Source: Acidimicrobiales bacterium (GTDB lineage: Bacteria; Actinomycetota; Acidimicrobiia; Acidimicrobiales; RAAP-2). From it: 53,001 nt of DNA. The position numbers and the translations under genes are program-made. The DNA is taken from assembly GCA_025351385.1 (NCBI GenBank), contig JANXWA010000010.1:1-53001 (forward strand). Direction: 5' to 3'. Shown piece by piece: positions 41,319 through 49,871 of the stretch; the stretch's first letter is position 1; each line of letters starts with the position of its first letter. Below the pieces are notes generated by a model. It saw nothing but the letters and a program-made list of their open reading frames with translations. It made no database searches and was not told the DNA's origin.

Positions 41319-42842
41319 TCACAGTCGACGCGGAGTATGACGACGCACTCGCACGAGCACGCGTACGAGCTCCTCGCCAAGTTCGGAGGGCTCAGACCGC
41401 GGATTGTTGAAGACAACGTATTCCTTAGCGACGAGCATCGTCAGGTAGTCGAGCAGCGTCGCCTCCGACTCCTTGACCATCAAGTAATCAGAGTGTGACT
41501 CATTGAAATAAACAATGCCATCAATGGGGTCGAACCTGCTGCGAGCCTCGCTAGGGGAGGGGTCTGGGGCGACCGTCGGTAGGCGACTGGAGTGCGAGCC
41601 TTCTGGACGGGCCGAGTCAAGTTTCGGTTCCTCCATGATGGGATCCCCCGGTCGGTCGAGGAGTTGTCCGACGTCTGTCTCGGGTCGATCGTTCTGTTGC
41701 TCGATTGCCCCCCTTGCCTTGGAGGCCTCGAATAGGGCACCGTCACCGTATTCGGAGCCGGTGGCCGATCGCATTGGGTTGTCCAGGTCGGCCAACTCCT
41801 TGAGGACTCGATTGAAGATCTTGCGGACCGCATCCGAGAGCCGGTCCGCGGTCTGCGCGTCAACCTCACGGCTCACCCGCTCGAGAGTTTGGGCGACAAC
41901 GGTCTCGACCATTTTCACTGCGTCGACGAACACGGGGAAGGCCTCTCGGTCGCGAACGAGCGCCCGTCGCCCCGCCGTTTGTTGGAGTGCTTCGAAGATG
42001 ATCTGTCCAGAAACCTGGTCGCTGTCCCAAGGGGGGGCCGCGAACTCGTCGAGATCGGAAATGTCCTCGATAACGCTCGTACCCGCGCGTCCCACAACAG
42101 CCACCCTTCTGCGACGACTGTCGGCAGGTGCGACGTAGAGGGCGAATTCGATGCGTCCCCACAGGGTTGACCGCGGTGGGATCGTGAGGCGGATGCCGTC
42201 GGGCTTCTCCGGAAGCACCAGTTCGGACGAGCGACCCTCCACCACTTCGATCTCGTAGTCGCCGCGGGCGAGCGCGGAGCTTCGCCGCAGGCGAAGGTAG
42301 TCCACAACCTTTCGTTGCGTGAGAATTCGAATGACGTCAGGGTCTAAGTCACTCAGCGTCACGGTCGTCCCGGGGTTGGATCTGGCGCGGCGCCGTTCGT
42401 GCTCGAGGAGCGCCGTCGCCTTCCCGCGCTCGAGGCGCAGAACCCAGGTCTCCGAACTCCCTTCAGAGCGTGACACGATCTCGCATCGACCTCCCAGCTG
42501 TTGGAAGGCGAGAACACCGATGGCCTTCTCTCCAAGCGTTCTCGTATCTCCGGCCTTCGACGACTCGAAGAGGTTGCGCGCAACCTCTCGCAGGCGATCC
42601 GGACTCATGCCTCGCCCGTTGTCGTCGATCGCAATGATCGGGTAGCGCCCCTTACGTCTAAGGAGGACTCGGATCCGCTCACCGCGACGTTCAGCCTCCA
42701 CGTATTCGTCGGCGCAATTGGAGACAAACTCGTTCAGGGCATCCTTCGGGTCCTGGTACGCCTGGCCGCTGACGAGGACTGCCTTGGCCAGATTGCCAAT
42801 GCGTAGGCGAACCTTCTCTGGCGTCACGGCTTGCGATTTCAC
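41319..42842 (-). CDS. GHKL-superfamily ATPase (Hsp90/MORC-like), function unknown
   Basis: A 507-residue protein with a Bergerat ATP site: N-box ALNEFVSNCADEYVEA (37-42 core NEFVSN), G1 IDDNGRGMS (73-79) and G2-like LGEKAIGVLAFQQLGGRC (103-120). A transducer-like domain follows, then a Ser/Pro/Asp-rich linker, and a C-terminal block GIVYFNESHSDYL...LLDYLTMLVAKEYVVFNN that looks like a conserved 'N-x-x-H' end seen in other GHKL ATPases of unknown role. GTG 42842 is chosen because AGGGAG lies seven bases upstream; a longer frame starts at 42914. GHKL genes of this type appear in defence or DNA-processing loci, but no partner nuclease is adjacent, so the role is open. Confidence 0.75.
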   Translation of the reverse strand: MKSQAVTPEKVRLRIGNLAKAVLVSGQAYQDPKDALNEFVSNCADEYVEAERRGERIRVLLRRKGRYPIIAIDDNGRGMSPDRLREVARNLFESSKAGDTRTLGEKAIGVLAFQQLGGRCEIVSRSEGSSETWVLRLERGKATALLEHERRRARSNPGTTVTLSDLDPDVIRILTQRKVVDYLRLRRSSALARGDYEIEVVEGRSSELVLPEKPDGIRLTIPPRSTLWGRIEFALYVAPADSRRRRVAVVGRAGTSVIEDISDLDEFAAPPWDSDQVSGQIIFEALQQTAGRRALVRDREAFPVFVDAVKMVETVVAQTLERVSREVDAQTADRLSDAVRKIFNRVLKELADLDNPMRSATGSEYGDGALFEASKARGAIEQQNDRPETDVGQLLDRPGDPIMEEPKLDSARPEGSHSSRLPTVAPDPSPSEARSRFDPIDGIVYFNESHSDYLMVKESEATLLDYLTMLVAKEYVVFNNPRSEPSELGEELVRVLVRVRRHTPRRL

Positions 42843-42971
42843 GCTCTCACTCCCTTGAATTTTCTCGGTATCTGCCGGAGGGTCACCTTCACGTGTGCCC
42901 CAAGTGACCGGCACAGGGGGCCCTACGTGGTCTTCATTGTGCGCGAAGCAACGCGGACCACAATCGTCATC

Positions 42972-43292
42972 TCAGCAACCCAGCGAATAACTCAGTGCGG
43001 TGCACATCTTTGCCAATACGTCGTCATCGACCTGTCCAATCGGCCCAGTCATCGACGTCTGAGCAATCGTGTGAATCCCATCACAGTTGATCACTGACTC
43101 ACGGTGCACGCCGACACTTTCGTAGTCAAATTCAACCTCGGCCGCCAGGCCCCGAATTGAAGTGGTGATCTCTGCGACTGTAACCAGACCACGAACGTCG
43201 AGTACTTCGGTTCGAGTAAGCAAAAGAACTGGACGCTCCTTTCGGCCAACGTGGGCGAGCCAAATCTCACCGCGTCTCACGATTCGCCCCAT
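42972..43292 (-). CDS. MazF/PemK-family toxin
   Basis: A 106-residue endoribonuclease-type toxin. RRGEIWLAHVGRKERPVLLL is the PemK opening, followed by EITTSIRGLAAEV and the C-terminal SVINCDGIHTIAQTSMTGPI. MazF toxins cut mRNA at short motifs in the cytoplasm. The start is 43292 or the internal GTG before RRGEIWL. It overlaps the antitoxin gene by 16 bases, so toxin translation follows antitoxin translation. Confidence 0.85.
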   Translation of the reverse strand: MGRIVRRGEIWLAHVGRKERPVLLLTRTEVLDVRGLVTVAEITTSIRGLAAEVEFDYESVGVHRESVINCDGIHTIAQTSMTGPIGQVDDDVLAKMCTALSYSLGC

Positions 43293-43486
43293 TCCTCTGC
43301 GTCCACCCAGAAGTCATCGACATGTTCGGGGTGCTTTACGTACGCATCGCGATCCGCTCGAAGTAGCGCGGCGCGTACCGCATCGGCAACACCCCGGCGT
43401 GCCGCCGCGGAGACATTGATGCCGAGCTCGTGAGCTCGCGATGCCAACCCCTCGTCTAAGGTGAAGGTGCTACGAGATGAAGCCAT
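43277..43486 (-). CDS. CcdA/MazE-like ribbon-helix-helix antitoxin
   Basis: A 69-residue acidic protein. The N-terminal part (FTLDEGLASRAHELGINVSA, AARRGVADAVRAALLRADRD) fits a short ribbon-helix-helix DNA-binding domain, and the C-terminal VDDFWVDAEEWGES is the toxin-binding tail. It neutralises the downstream MazF-type toxin and likely represses the pair. The ATG lies six bases after -10 TAGCAT within an inverted repeat, so it is probably a leaderless, autoregulated start. Confidence 0.8.
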   Translation of the reverse strand: MASSRSTFTLDEGLASRAHELGINVSAAARRGVADAVRAALLRADRDAYVKHPEHVDDFWVDAEEWGES

Positions 43487-43507
43487 AAGAAGATGCTAGC
43501 ACTTCTT
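43487..43507 (-). promoter_or_regulatory. Toxin-antitoxin operator/promoter palindrome
   Basis: AAGAAG (43487-43492) and CTTCTT (43502-43507) flank TGCTAGCA (43494-43501), itself a palindrome that contains the minus-strand -10 TAGCAT. The arrangement immediately upstream of the antitoxin start suggests the binding site of the ribbon-helix-helix antitoxin. Confidence 0.5.
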
Positions 43508-44079
43508 GATGGTAAAATTACTGATTATCACTATGGTCTTTGACGTGGTGTCGGACTCGGTCGAGGCGTACGGGGTTCGAGTGGGGAAAATTGTAAGTCC
43601 AGGGAGTGTGGTAGACGAGTGGCATCATCAGATTGCTTGTTTTGTCTCACCTGATGAACATGGACAAAAGGGGGTTCGAACATAGTCCCGTTACCTCCAC
43701 GATTAAATCACGGTGGCGACATCAAATGGCGCGAGGGTGCCCGCGGCGGTGGCGGCTAGCTCGCTGAAGTATTGACGTACGGCCCAAAGTCTTGCATCGT
43801 GCGATTCGGGAACGCCCAGCCCTCGGTTTTACTGGGAACGCCAATACGATACTCACCGGTTGACGCACAGTGTGCGTTTGTAATGAAGGGCGGCGGCACT
43901 GGAGTCGTGAATGACGATGGGGCTCTCGGTGCAACGCACTGGTAGAAAATGCTTCTACTGGCGCCTACGATCGCCATGGCGTTTCGCACATTGTCGCGCG
44001 TTTCGAAACTTGACGAACTGCGGTCACCGGATGCCATCAGCACGTCTCTCATCGAGTACCACGAGACCTACCGATTCCT
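43508..44079. other. Accessory intergenic region without a confident gene
   Basis: This stretch is AT-richer than the left half of the window. A short minus-strand frame (43703-43828, ending TLAPFDVATVI) has natural-looking amino-acid use but no start, so it could be the 3' remnant of a decayed gene. A plus-strand 63-codon frame at 43949 partly overlaps the DinB-like gene and looks like a shadow. The phrase GGGTTCGAGT at about 43576 resembles part of the tRNA T loop but is not a copy of the tRNA end. Confidence 0.4.
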
Positions 44080-44637
44080 TCACACTGAGTCAGTGTCGGC
44101 GTTAAACATCGCCAGGTTCTTCGAGGCGTCATCGAGATGATGTTCTGCCTCGTGCACGGCACTGGAGAGGGTTGACGAGATGGTTACCACCAGTGGCGCC
44201 CGCGAACTGTAGACGAGTTCGCGTGTGTCGAAATGAGCGGGCAGCGTTTTTACGGTCTTGGTGAAAAGTAGTGCGGCCATTTGGAGCTCGTTGATGACCT
44301 CTTCGACGGTATCTTTGGCATAGAAACCCAGATCGATTCGCTCGTCGCGACACATTGGCGTGCCGGTCGGCAGGTCAACGATCGAGGCGAGAATTACGCG
44401 CTCTCGTATGCTCAGAAAGACGTCGCGTAGATGGCCACCGTATTCGAGGATTGACCAACGCTCCTTGCTGGGACGGACCGCCGATTTGGCGCCAGTCTCC
44501 CGCATTACCTCTAGGAATGACGACACCGCGCGTCCTACCCGTTCAGTCACCTCGCTGCGCGCTATTGCATGCCAAGAGAATCCGCACTCTGGACACGTGC
44601 GAACGGCATCGGATTCGGCTCCAAGCATCATGCTCAT
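44080..44637 (-). CDS. DinB-like protein with N-terminal Zn-ribbon motif
   Basis: A 185-residue protein. The N-terminus has TCPECGFSWHAIARSEVTE, a two-Cys motif seen in some actinobacterial DinB proteins, then a four-helix DinB-type domain with SKERWSILEYGGHLRDVFLS (first metal His), VEEVINELQMAALLF and a C-terminal AVHEAEHHLDDASKN with the His pair. DinB-like proteins in actinobacteria include mycothiol-dependent enzymes; a specific reaction cannot be assigned. It stands alone in the accessory block. Confidence 0.65.
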   Translation of the reverse strand: MSMMLGAESDAVRTCPECGFSWHAIARSEVTERVGRAVSSFLEVMRETGAKSAVRPSKERWSILEYGGHLRDVFLSIRERVILASIVDLPTGTPMCRDERIDLGFYAKDTVEEVINELQMAALLFTKTVKTLPAHFDTRELVYSSRAPLVVTISSTLSSAVHEAEHHLDDASKNLAMFNADTDSV

Positions 44638-44736
44638 CCTGACACGCTCCGAGCTTGTTGCAATGACCCTTCAAATCCGCGCCGTGATTGACTGAGATTG
44701 TGCAAAGGGCGCAAATACAAAGTCGGCACTTTCCCC

Positions 44737-44784
44737 GCAATATATATTGCTTTTCAAATTATTCAGTGAAAGATATGCTAGCAT
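44737..44784 (+). promoter_or_regulatory. Two perfect palindromes upstream of the Liv-type transporter
   Basis: GCAATATATATTGC (44737-44750) and ATGCTAGCAT (44775-44784) lie in the AT-rich leader of the substrate-binding protein gene. Each is a perfect palindrome. The second shares the nine-base string ATGCTAGCA with the toxin-antitoxin operator. A regulator binding one or both is likely; no regulator gene sits next to the transporter in the window. A clear -35/-10 pair was not fixed. Confidence 0.45.
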
Positions 44785-44824
44785 TTGACCGATTAGCCCA
44801 AACTCTTAATTCAGGGGGATATTA

Positions 44825-46159
44825 ATGAGGATTCGTCCAAGCGCAAAGGGTGTGACTCTTTCGGTCTCGCACCCAAATCGTAAGTCAAAGGCAGTCGTTG
44901 GCGGAATTTTGGCGCTGTCGAGCCTAACCACCATGGCGGAAGTAATCCCGGCATCGGGAGCACAACAGCCTCATTCCAGCAAAGTTGGAATCACCGCTGC
45001 GGTGTTCAGTTCCTTCACCGGTCCGAACGCGCCGTTTGGACCGGGGAGCCTTGCGGGTTGCATCTCTGCTGCCAGCGAGATCAATGCGTCAGGTGGCGTG
45101 CTCGGTCATAAAATCACGTGTCAGCCAGTTGACGACAAGAGTGACCCTGCGGATGCCGTAACTCAAACGACCAAGATGTTGACTAGTATCTCGAATCTTT
45201 CCTTGGTGCTTGGGCCTCCGGGAAATTCGGCGCCAACCACCAGCCCAATAATTTCGGCTTCACACGTACCGATGTTCTCGTCAACCGGTACGCCCCTGAT
45301 GGATACAAATAAGGATCCATATTTCTACCGAATTGTCCCGTCCGACAGCGTGACAGGAATTGCCATGGCGTATTGGGCTTACAATCACGGTTGCAAAACT
45401 GCTGCCGCGGTGTTTGACACTAACTCAAGTGCTGCAACGGTCGTTCCCGCTTTGAAGACAGAATATCTGAAACTGGGCGGTAAACTCGTACAAAATTTCT
45501 TGGTGGTGGCTGATGCGCCATCCTACAGATCAGTGGCAGCGCAATTCGCTGGTTCTCATGTCCAATGTGTTTTTACGGAAACCGACCCTCAGACGGCGGC
45601 GACGTTCTGGTCAGAGGTATTGCAAATTAATCGCAAGCTACCGCCGATCTTTGGCGACCAAGCAGATCTTTTTGGACCGTACTACCATGCAGTTCTGCCG
45701 GTTACCGGGAATGCCTTTCATTTTACTGCGCTGTCCCAATCAGCTCCGGTCGCGAGCATAGGCCTTACCGAATATGTCAAATACCTAAAGTCTGCGTCAT
45801 CACAAGTTTCAAATCCCGAACAGTATTCCTCTGTTTCTCCGGCGATTGCCAATGCCGACGCTGTGATCGTCGCAGCGTTGGCAATGGTCGATGCCAATAG
45901 CACGTCGGGCAGTGTGTACCGGAAGGACGTGATCGCGGTCACCGGAGTTCCCGGGAAGGGCCGGACAGTCGTGCATGACTTCGCTCAAGGATTGGCGGCT
46001 CTGCGCGCCCACAAGAAGATTGTTTACGTCGGCATCGGCGGGGAAATGGTGTTCAACAAATATAACAACTCTGCTGCCGTATTTAGTGCTCTCAGGCTGA
46101 ACCTTAAAACTGGGTCAACGGTGAATCTTGGTTCAGTTCCTATAAATGTGCTGCCCTAA
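44825..46159 (+). CDS. ABC transporter substrate-binding protein, branched-chain amino acid type
   Basis: A 444-residue exported binding protein (Peripla_BP_6 fold): signal segment at about 24-48 ending near PASGAQQP; then ITAAVFSSFTGPNAPFGPG, a central GPPGNSAPTTSPIISASHVP with the ligand-pocket Ser/Thr, YRIVPSDSVTGIAMAYWA and a late VGIGGEMVFNKYNNSAAVFS. LivK relatives bind amino acids, amides, urea or aromatic acids; the substrate here is unknown. AGGGGG precedes the ATG. The local GC is clearly lower than in the left half, consistent with transferred DNA. It leads a four-gene transporter operon. Confidence 0.88.
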   Translation: MRIRPSAKGVTLSVSHPNRKSKAVVGGILALSSLTTMAEVIPASGAQQPHSSKVGITAAVFSSFTGPNAPFGPGSLAGCISAASEINASGGVLGHKITCQPVDDKSDPADAVTQTTKMLTSISNLSLVLGPPGNSAPTTSPIISASHVPMFSSTGTPLMDTNKDPYFYRIVPSDSVTGIAMAYWAYNHGCKTAAAVFDTNSSAATVVPALKTEYLKLGGKLVQNFLVVADAPSYRSVAAQFAGSHVQCVFTETDPQTAATFWSEVLQINRKLPPIFGDQADLFGPYYHAVLPVTGNAFHFTALSQSAPVASIGLTEYVKYLKSASSQVSNPEQYSSVSPAIANADAVIVAALAMVDANSTSGSVYRKDVIAVTGVPGKGRTVVHDFAQGLAALRAHKKIVYVGIGGEMVFNKYNNSAAVFSALRLNLKTGSTVNLGSVPINVLP

Positions 46160-46168
46160 GTAAACGCC

Positions 46169-47062
46169 TTGAAACTGGTCATACTCGCGCTTGGTTCGTC
46201 AATTGTATCCGCAGCAGTGATCGCTCTCGGGGCCGTTGGATTCAGCATGCAGTACGGGATATCTCGCATCTTCAATATCTCGTACGGCGCAATGATGACC
46301 GTCTCAGCGTGCGTGTGTTACTACGTCGACGTGGATCTGCACACCAACTTATGGGTGGGCATTGTCAGCGCGGGAATAGCCGGGTCAGTCCTTGCCGTAG
46401 CGAGTGAGCGACTGCTATTTGCTCCGTTCCAGCGTCGGCGTGCTGGATTGTTTACCTTGGTCATGGTCGCGCTCGCTCTCGACGCGTTCACCCAGAACGG
46501 CGTTATTGCGGTGGCCGGACCGGGATATTTCAGCTTCGGCTTGCCCCCCCAGCAGGTGTACCACGTTCTCGGGACGGTCTGGACATCCCTCGAACTCATC
46601 ACGGTCGCCATCGCCGTGGTGGCGATGCTGTTTGTCCACATTCTGCTCACCCAAACAAAACTTGGGAAGGCAATGCGCGCTACTGCGGCCGATCCGGATC
46701 TCGCCGGTTCAACTGGAATAAATGTGCGTCGAACCAGAACCATCGCTTGGGCGATCTCCGGGGTGTTGTGTGGCTTAGGGGGAGCGGTTCTAACGATCAG
46801 TACCGCATCCTTCTCTTTTTTTGTGGGGGACCATTTTGTCTTCGTGTTGTTCGCCGCGGCGGTCGTTGGCGGGATCGGACTCCCGTACGGCGCCATGCTC
46901 GGCGCACTCATCATTGGTCTAACGACCGAGGAAGTGTCCATCTTCATACCGAGTTTGCAGTATGTCGTGGCATTTGCGATTTTGATATTGGTGTTGCTGA
47001 TTCGGCCAAGTGGGATTTTACGCGCTGGTGGGCGCCAGCGAAATGACGTGATGGCCTCATGA
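46169..47062 (+). CDS. ABC transporter permease, LivH type
   Basis: A 297-residue permease with eight or so helices. Family markers include GFSMQYGISRIFNISYGAMM, AFTQNGVIAVAGP, MRATAADPDLAGSTGINVRR (cytoplasmic EAA-like loop) and AAVVGGIGLPYGAMLGALII. It starts with TTG at 46169, nine bases after the previous stop, an uncommon start codon in this window. It ends overlapping the next permease gene. It partners the LivM domain of that protein. Confidence 0.88.
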   Translation: MKLVILALGSSIVSAAVIALGAVGFSMQYGISRIFNISYGAMMTVSACVCYYVDVDLHTNLWVGIVSAGIAGSVLAVASERLLFAPFQRRRAGLFTLVMVALALDAFTQNGVIAVAGPGYFSFGLPPQQVYHVLGTVWTSLELITVAIAVVAMLFVHILLTQTKLGKAMRATAADPDLAGSTGINVRRTRTIAWAISGVLCGLGGAVLTISTASFSFFVGDHFVFVLFAAAVVGGIGLPYGAMLGALIIGLTTEEVSIFIPSLQYVVAFAILILVLLIRPSGILRAGGRQRNDVMAS

Positions 47063-48948
47063 GCGCAGCGTGGCAATTCTACGTCATTACCTTGGCTGTC
47101 TACTTTGGCATCAATCTCATCGCCGGATGGTCGCTCCACCTCCAGTACGGAGTTACCGGTATTCAGAATTTTGCATTCATTATTTTTCAGTCGATCGGTG
47201 CCTACGTTGCGGGCGTCACGACGATCGGTTCCAACGCCCGTGCTTTCGGCGAGACCATCATCTTCGGTGCAAACTTTCCTTGGCCGGTCTCACTCTTGCT
47301 GGCCGGAATTGCCGGGGCAGTTCTCGCCGCATTTGTTGGGACCTTTGCGCTTCGACCGATGAGCAAAGATTTTCAGGCAATCGTCATGATCATGGTAAGT
47401 GTCATTGCTACGTCCATCGTTGAGTCTCAGGGTGGTCTGTTCAATGGTTCGCAAGGCATCGCTGGAGTTCCAAAGCCGTTTGGCGGCTTCCTCGGACTGG
47501 GAATAGTGCAATATGGCTGGTTCTTTGTCGGCCTAACATCGGTCTTCTGTGCTCTGACTTTCTTCGTGATCCATCGAATAACCTCTTCGCCCTACGGCCG
47601 AACATTACGAGCGATTCGCGAGAATCCCACGAGTGCAGCGTCTCTTGCGGTGCCTGTCCGAAAAGAGACGATGATCGTATTCATCGTGGGTGGGGCAATC
47701 GCTGCGGTGAGTGGGGCCCTGCTCGTTGAATTCATCGGAGCGTGGTCACCTAGTGCGTGGGGAATCTACGAGACATTTCTGTTCCTCGTCGCGCTAACAA
47801 TTGGGGGAATCGGGAACAGTGCGGGTGCGACCCTTGGAATCGCTGTCGTTCTAACCGGCATCCTTGACGGCGTTAACTACCTTCCTACTTTCGGCACCGG
47901 TACCCTGAGCGCGGCATTACAACTTATGGGTGTGGGGGTTCTCATTGTCGTCTGCCTTTGGTTCCGTCCTCAGGGCATCCTTCCAGAGCGACGTCGAATC
48001 ATCGGCGCCTCGAGCGAATCGCTGATCGCTTCTGAATCGGATTCGGCAGCGCACCGATGGGGGTCGAAGGTGAGCCCAGCGGCCGTTCGTCCGTCAACAG
48101 CGGAGGAAACTTTCGACTCCGAACCGAGGAAATCAGAAATTTCGCCCATTTCGGGGGTGATTAGACCGAGGCCAAACGAGGGCTTGCCAATTCGAGAAGC
48201 GCTAATTCTAAACGGTGTCACTAAGCGCTTTGACGGGCTGCAGGCCATCGACGACGTGACCCTTACGGTGCGGGAGGGCACCGCCGTGGGTCTTATTGGC
48301 CCGAACGGTGCCGGCAAATCCACTCTCATAAACTTAATCGCCGGACTGGAACACCCCGACTCGGGTTCCATCGTTTACGGCGGGCACGATATCTCTCGCT
48401 TGGCCCCCCATCGAATTGCGTCGTTGGGTCTCGTGCGAACGTTTCAATTGTCCAGCGAGTTTCAGCGCTTGACGGTGATCGAGAACCTCCTGGTTGCATC
48501 TCGAACGCAGCGAGGAAACACCATGGGGCAGGCCTTGCTCGGAAAGCGTCGATGGAGGACCGAGGAATCGGAGAACATCGAAAGGGCGCGCGCACTCTTA
48601 CACCGTTTTGAATTAAGTCGCCTGACCGACGATTACGCCGGTGAGCTAAGCGGAGGGCAAAAGCGGTTGCTCGAGATTGCCCGAGCGCTGATGGCCAATC
48701 CGCACTGCCTGGTGCTAGATGAGCCATTGGCCGGCGTGGCGCCGGGCCTACGAGAGGAAGTCGAAGGTCACCTCGTCGCACTTCGAGACGAAGGAATGAC
48801 TCTCCTAATGTGCGAACATGATCTCGGTACTGTAGAGCGCTGCACGGACACGGTAGTGGTTATGGACCTAGGCCACGTTCTCGCAGTAGGGACGATGAAC
48901 GAAATCCGACAGAACGAGGAGGTGATTGATGCCTACCTCGTTAGCTGA
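47059..48948 (+). CDS. LivM-LivG fusion: permease plus ATPase in one polypeptide
   Basis: A 629-residue protein. Residues 1-about 320 form a LivM-type permease (GWSLHLQYGVTGIQNFAFII, SSPYGRTLRAIRENPTSAAS as the cytoplasmic loop, FLVALTIGGIGNSAGATLGI). A polar linker of about 55 residues leads to a LivG ATPase: Walker A GPNGAGKST, GELSGGQKRLLEIARALM and Walker B CLVLDEPLAG, switch His in EHDLGTV. Fusions of this pair occur in some transporters. Its existence means the importer needs only one further ATPase, the next gene. Confidence 0.88.
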   Translation: MSAAWQFYVITLAVYFGINLIAGWSLHLQYGVTGIQNFAFIIFQSIGAYVAGVTTIGSNARAFGETIIFGANFPWPVSLLLAGIAGAVLAAFVGTFALRPMSKDFQAIVMIMVSVIATSIVESQGGLFNGSQGIAGVPKPFGGFLGLGIVQYGWFFVGLTSVFCALTFFVIHRITSSPYGRTLRAIRENPTSAASLAVPVRKETMIVFIVGGAIAAVSGALLVEFIGAWSPSAWGIYETFLFLVALTIGGIGNSAGATLGIAVVLTGILDGVNYLPTFGTGTLSAALQLMGVGVLIVVCLWFRPQGILPERRRIIGASSESLIASESDSAAHRWGSKVSPAAVRPSTAEETFDSEPRKSEISPISGVIRPRPNEGLPIREALILNGVTKRFDGLQAIDDVTLTVREGTAVGLIGPNGAGKSTLINLIAGLEHPDSGSIVYGGHDISRLAPHRIASLGLVRTFQLSSEFQRLTVIENLLVASRTQRGNTMGQALLGKRRWRTEESENIERARALLHRFELSRLTDDYAGELSGGQKRLLEIARALMANPHCLVLDEPLAGVAPGLREEVEGHLVALRDEGMTLLMCEHDLGTVERCTDTVVVMDLGHVLAVGTMNEIRQNEEVIDAYLVS

Positions 48949-49696
48949 GAACGGCCGAACGCCCATCATGCGCATATCGGGTATTACCGCGGGATATAGT
49001 CGAGTCCCCATTATTCGAGACGTGTCGGTCGATGCTTATGCGGGAGAGATCGCAACCCTGATTGGTCCCAATGGGGCGGGGAAAAGTACACTCCTGAAGG
49101 CGGCCACGGGTATCATCCAGGTCAGCGCGGGGACGGTGACGCTCGGGGGAGCCGACGTAACCAATTCTCGTCCTCACGATCTCGCACGTCGTGGCGTTGG
49201 GTATGTGCCTCAATCGCGTGATGTGTTTGAGCCTCTGACTGTTGTCGAGAACCTCGAAATGGGGGGATACCTCATCAAAAAAGGGGCGCTACAGGACCAG
49301 ATGGACCAGGTATTCAACCTCTTTCCAATTCTTGGTTCACGTCGGCATCAGCGCGCTTGCAACCTGAGCGGCGGTGAAAAGAAGATGCTGGCAATGGGAC
49401 GGGTAATCATGGCGAGTCCGAAAATCCTCCTCCTCGACGAACCAACGGCGAACCTCGCCCCGAAGATTGCTGACGAGATGCTCGCCGTGCACATCACCAA
49501 GTTGGCCAGTTTGGGTGTCGCCATTCTGCTCGTCGAACAACGCGCAGTGCAGGCCTTGGCAATATCGAGTAACGCCTACGTGATGGTTGGAGGATCGGTA
49601 GCAATGTCGGGTCATCCGGAAGAACTCGGACAGCGTGGGGATATCGCAAAAGTCTTCCTCAATGGCTCATACGCATCTTCGACGGGCCCAACGTGA
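48929..49696 (+). CDS. ABC transporter ATP-binding protein, LivF type
   Basis: A 255-residue ATPase. Walker A GPNGAGKST, GVGYVPQSRDVFEPLTVVEN (LivF hallmark), signature LSGGEKKMLAMGRVI, Walker B ILLLDEPTANLAPK, and VEQRAVQALAIS. It forms the ATPase dimer with the LivG domain of the fusion protein. ATG 48929 with GGAGG about six bases upstream is preferred to TTG 48926. The gene begins inside the fusion gene. Confidence 0.9.
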   Translation: MPTSLAENGRTPIMRISGITAGYSRVPIIRDVSVDAYAGEIATLIGPNGAGKSTLLKAATGIIQVSAGTVTLGGADVTNSRPHDLARRGVGYVPQSRDVFEPLTVVENLEMGGYLIKKGALQDQMDQVFNLFPILGSRRHQRACNLSGGEKKMLAMGRVIMASPKILLLDEPTANLAPKIADEMLAVHITKLASLGVAILLVEQRAVQALAISSNAYVMVGGSVAMSGHPEELGQRGDIAKVFLNGSYASSTGPT

Positions 49697-49871
49697 GCGC
49701 CGAGATCCCGCCGACATTGAGCCGTCGAGTTTTTCACGTGGTTGAACGATAACTCTCGATGGACCCCGTGACTGTCGTGATGGAGATGGTGCTCGAGGAC
49801 TCACCAGCCCGGGGAAACCAGACCGTCAGGTCCGCAACGTCACGCAATTCAATCCACAGGAGGTGCCGCCA
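49697..49871. other. Intergenic with a weak 38-codon frame
   Basis: An ATG at 49759 opens a 38-codon frame (starts MDPVTVVMEMVLEDS) whose TGA overlaps the SDR start as ATGA. There is no ribosome binding site before it, so it is only a weak candidate. A good site, AGGAGG at 49858-49863, belongs to the SDR gene. Confidence 0.35.

Noticed and set aside
43570-43600. GGGTTCGAGT-like string as an attachment-site copy of the tRNA end
   Set aside because: Only about ten bases match and flanking bases differ from the tRNA 3' end.
43949-44140. 63-codon plus-strand frame
   Set aside because: Lacks a ribosome binding site and overlaps the 3' end of the DinB-like gene; likely a shadow.
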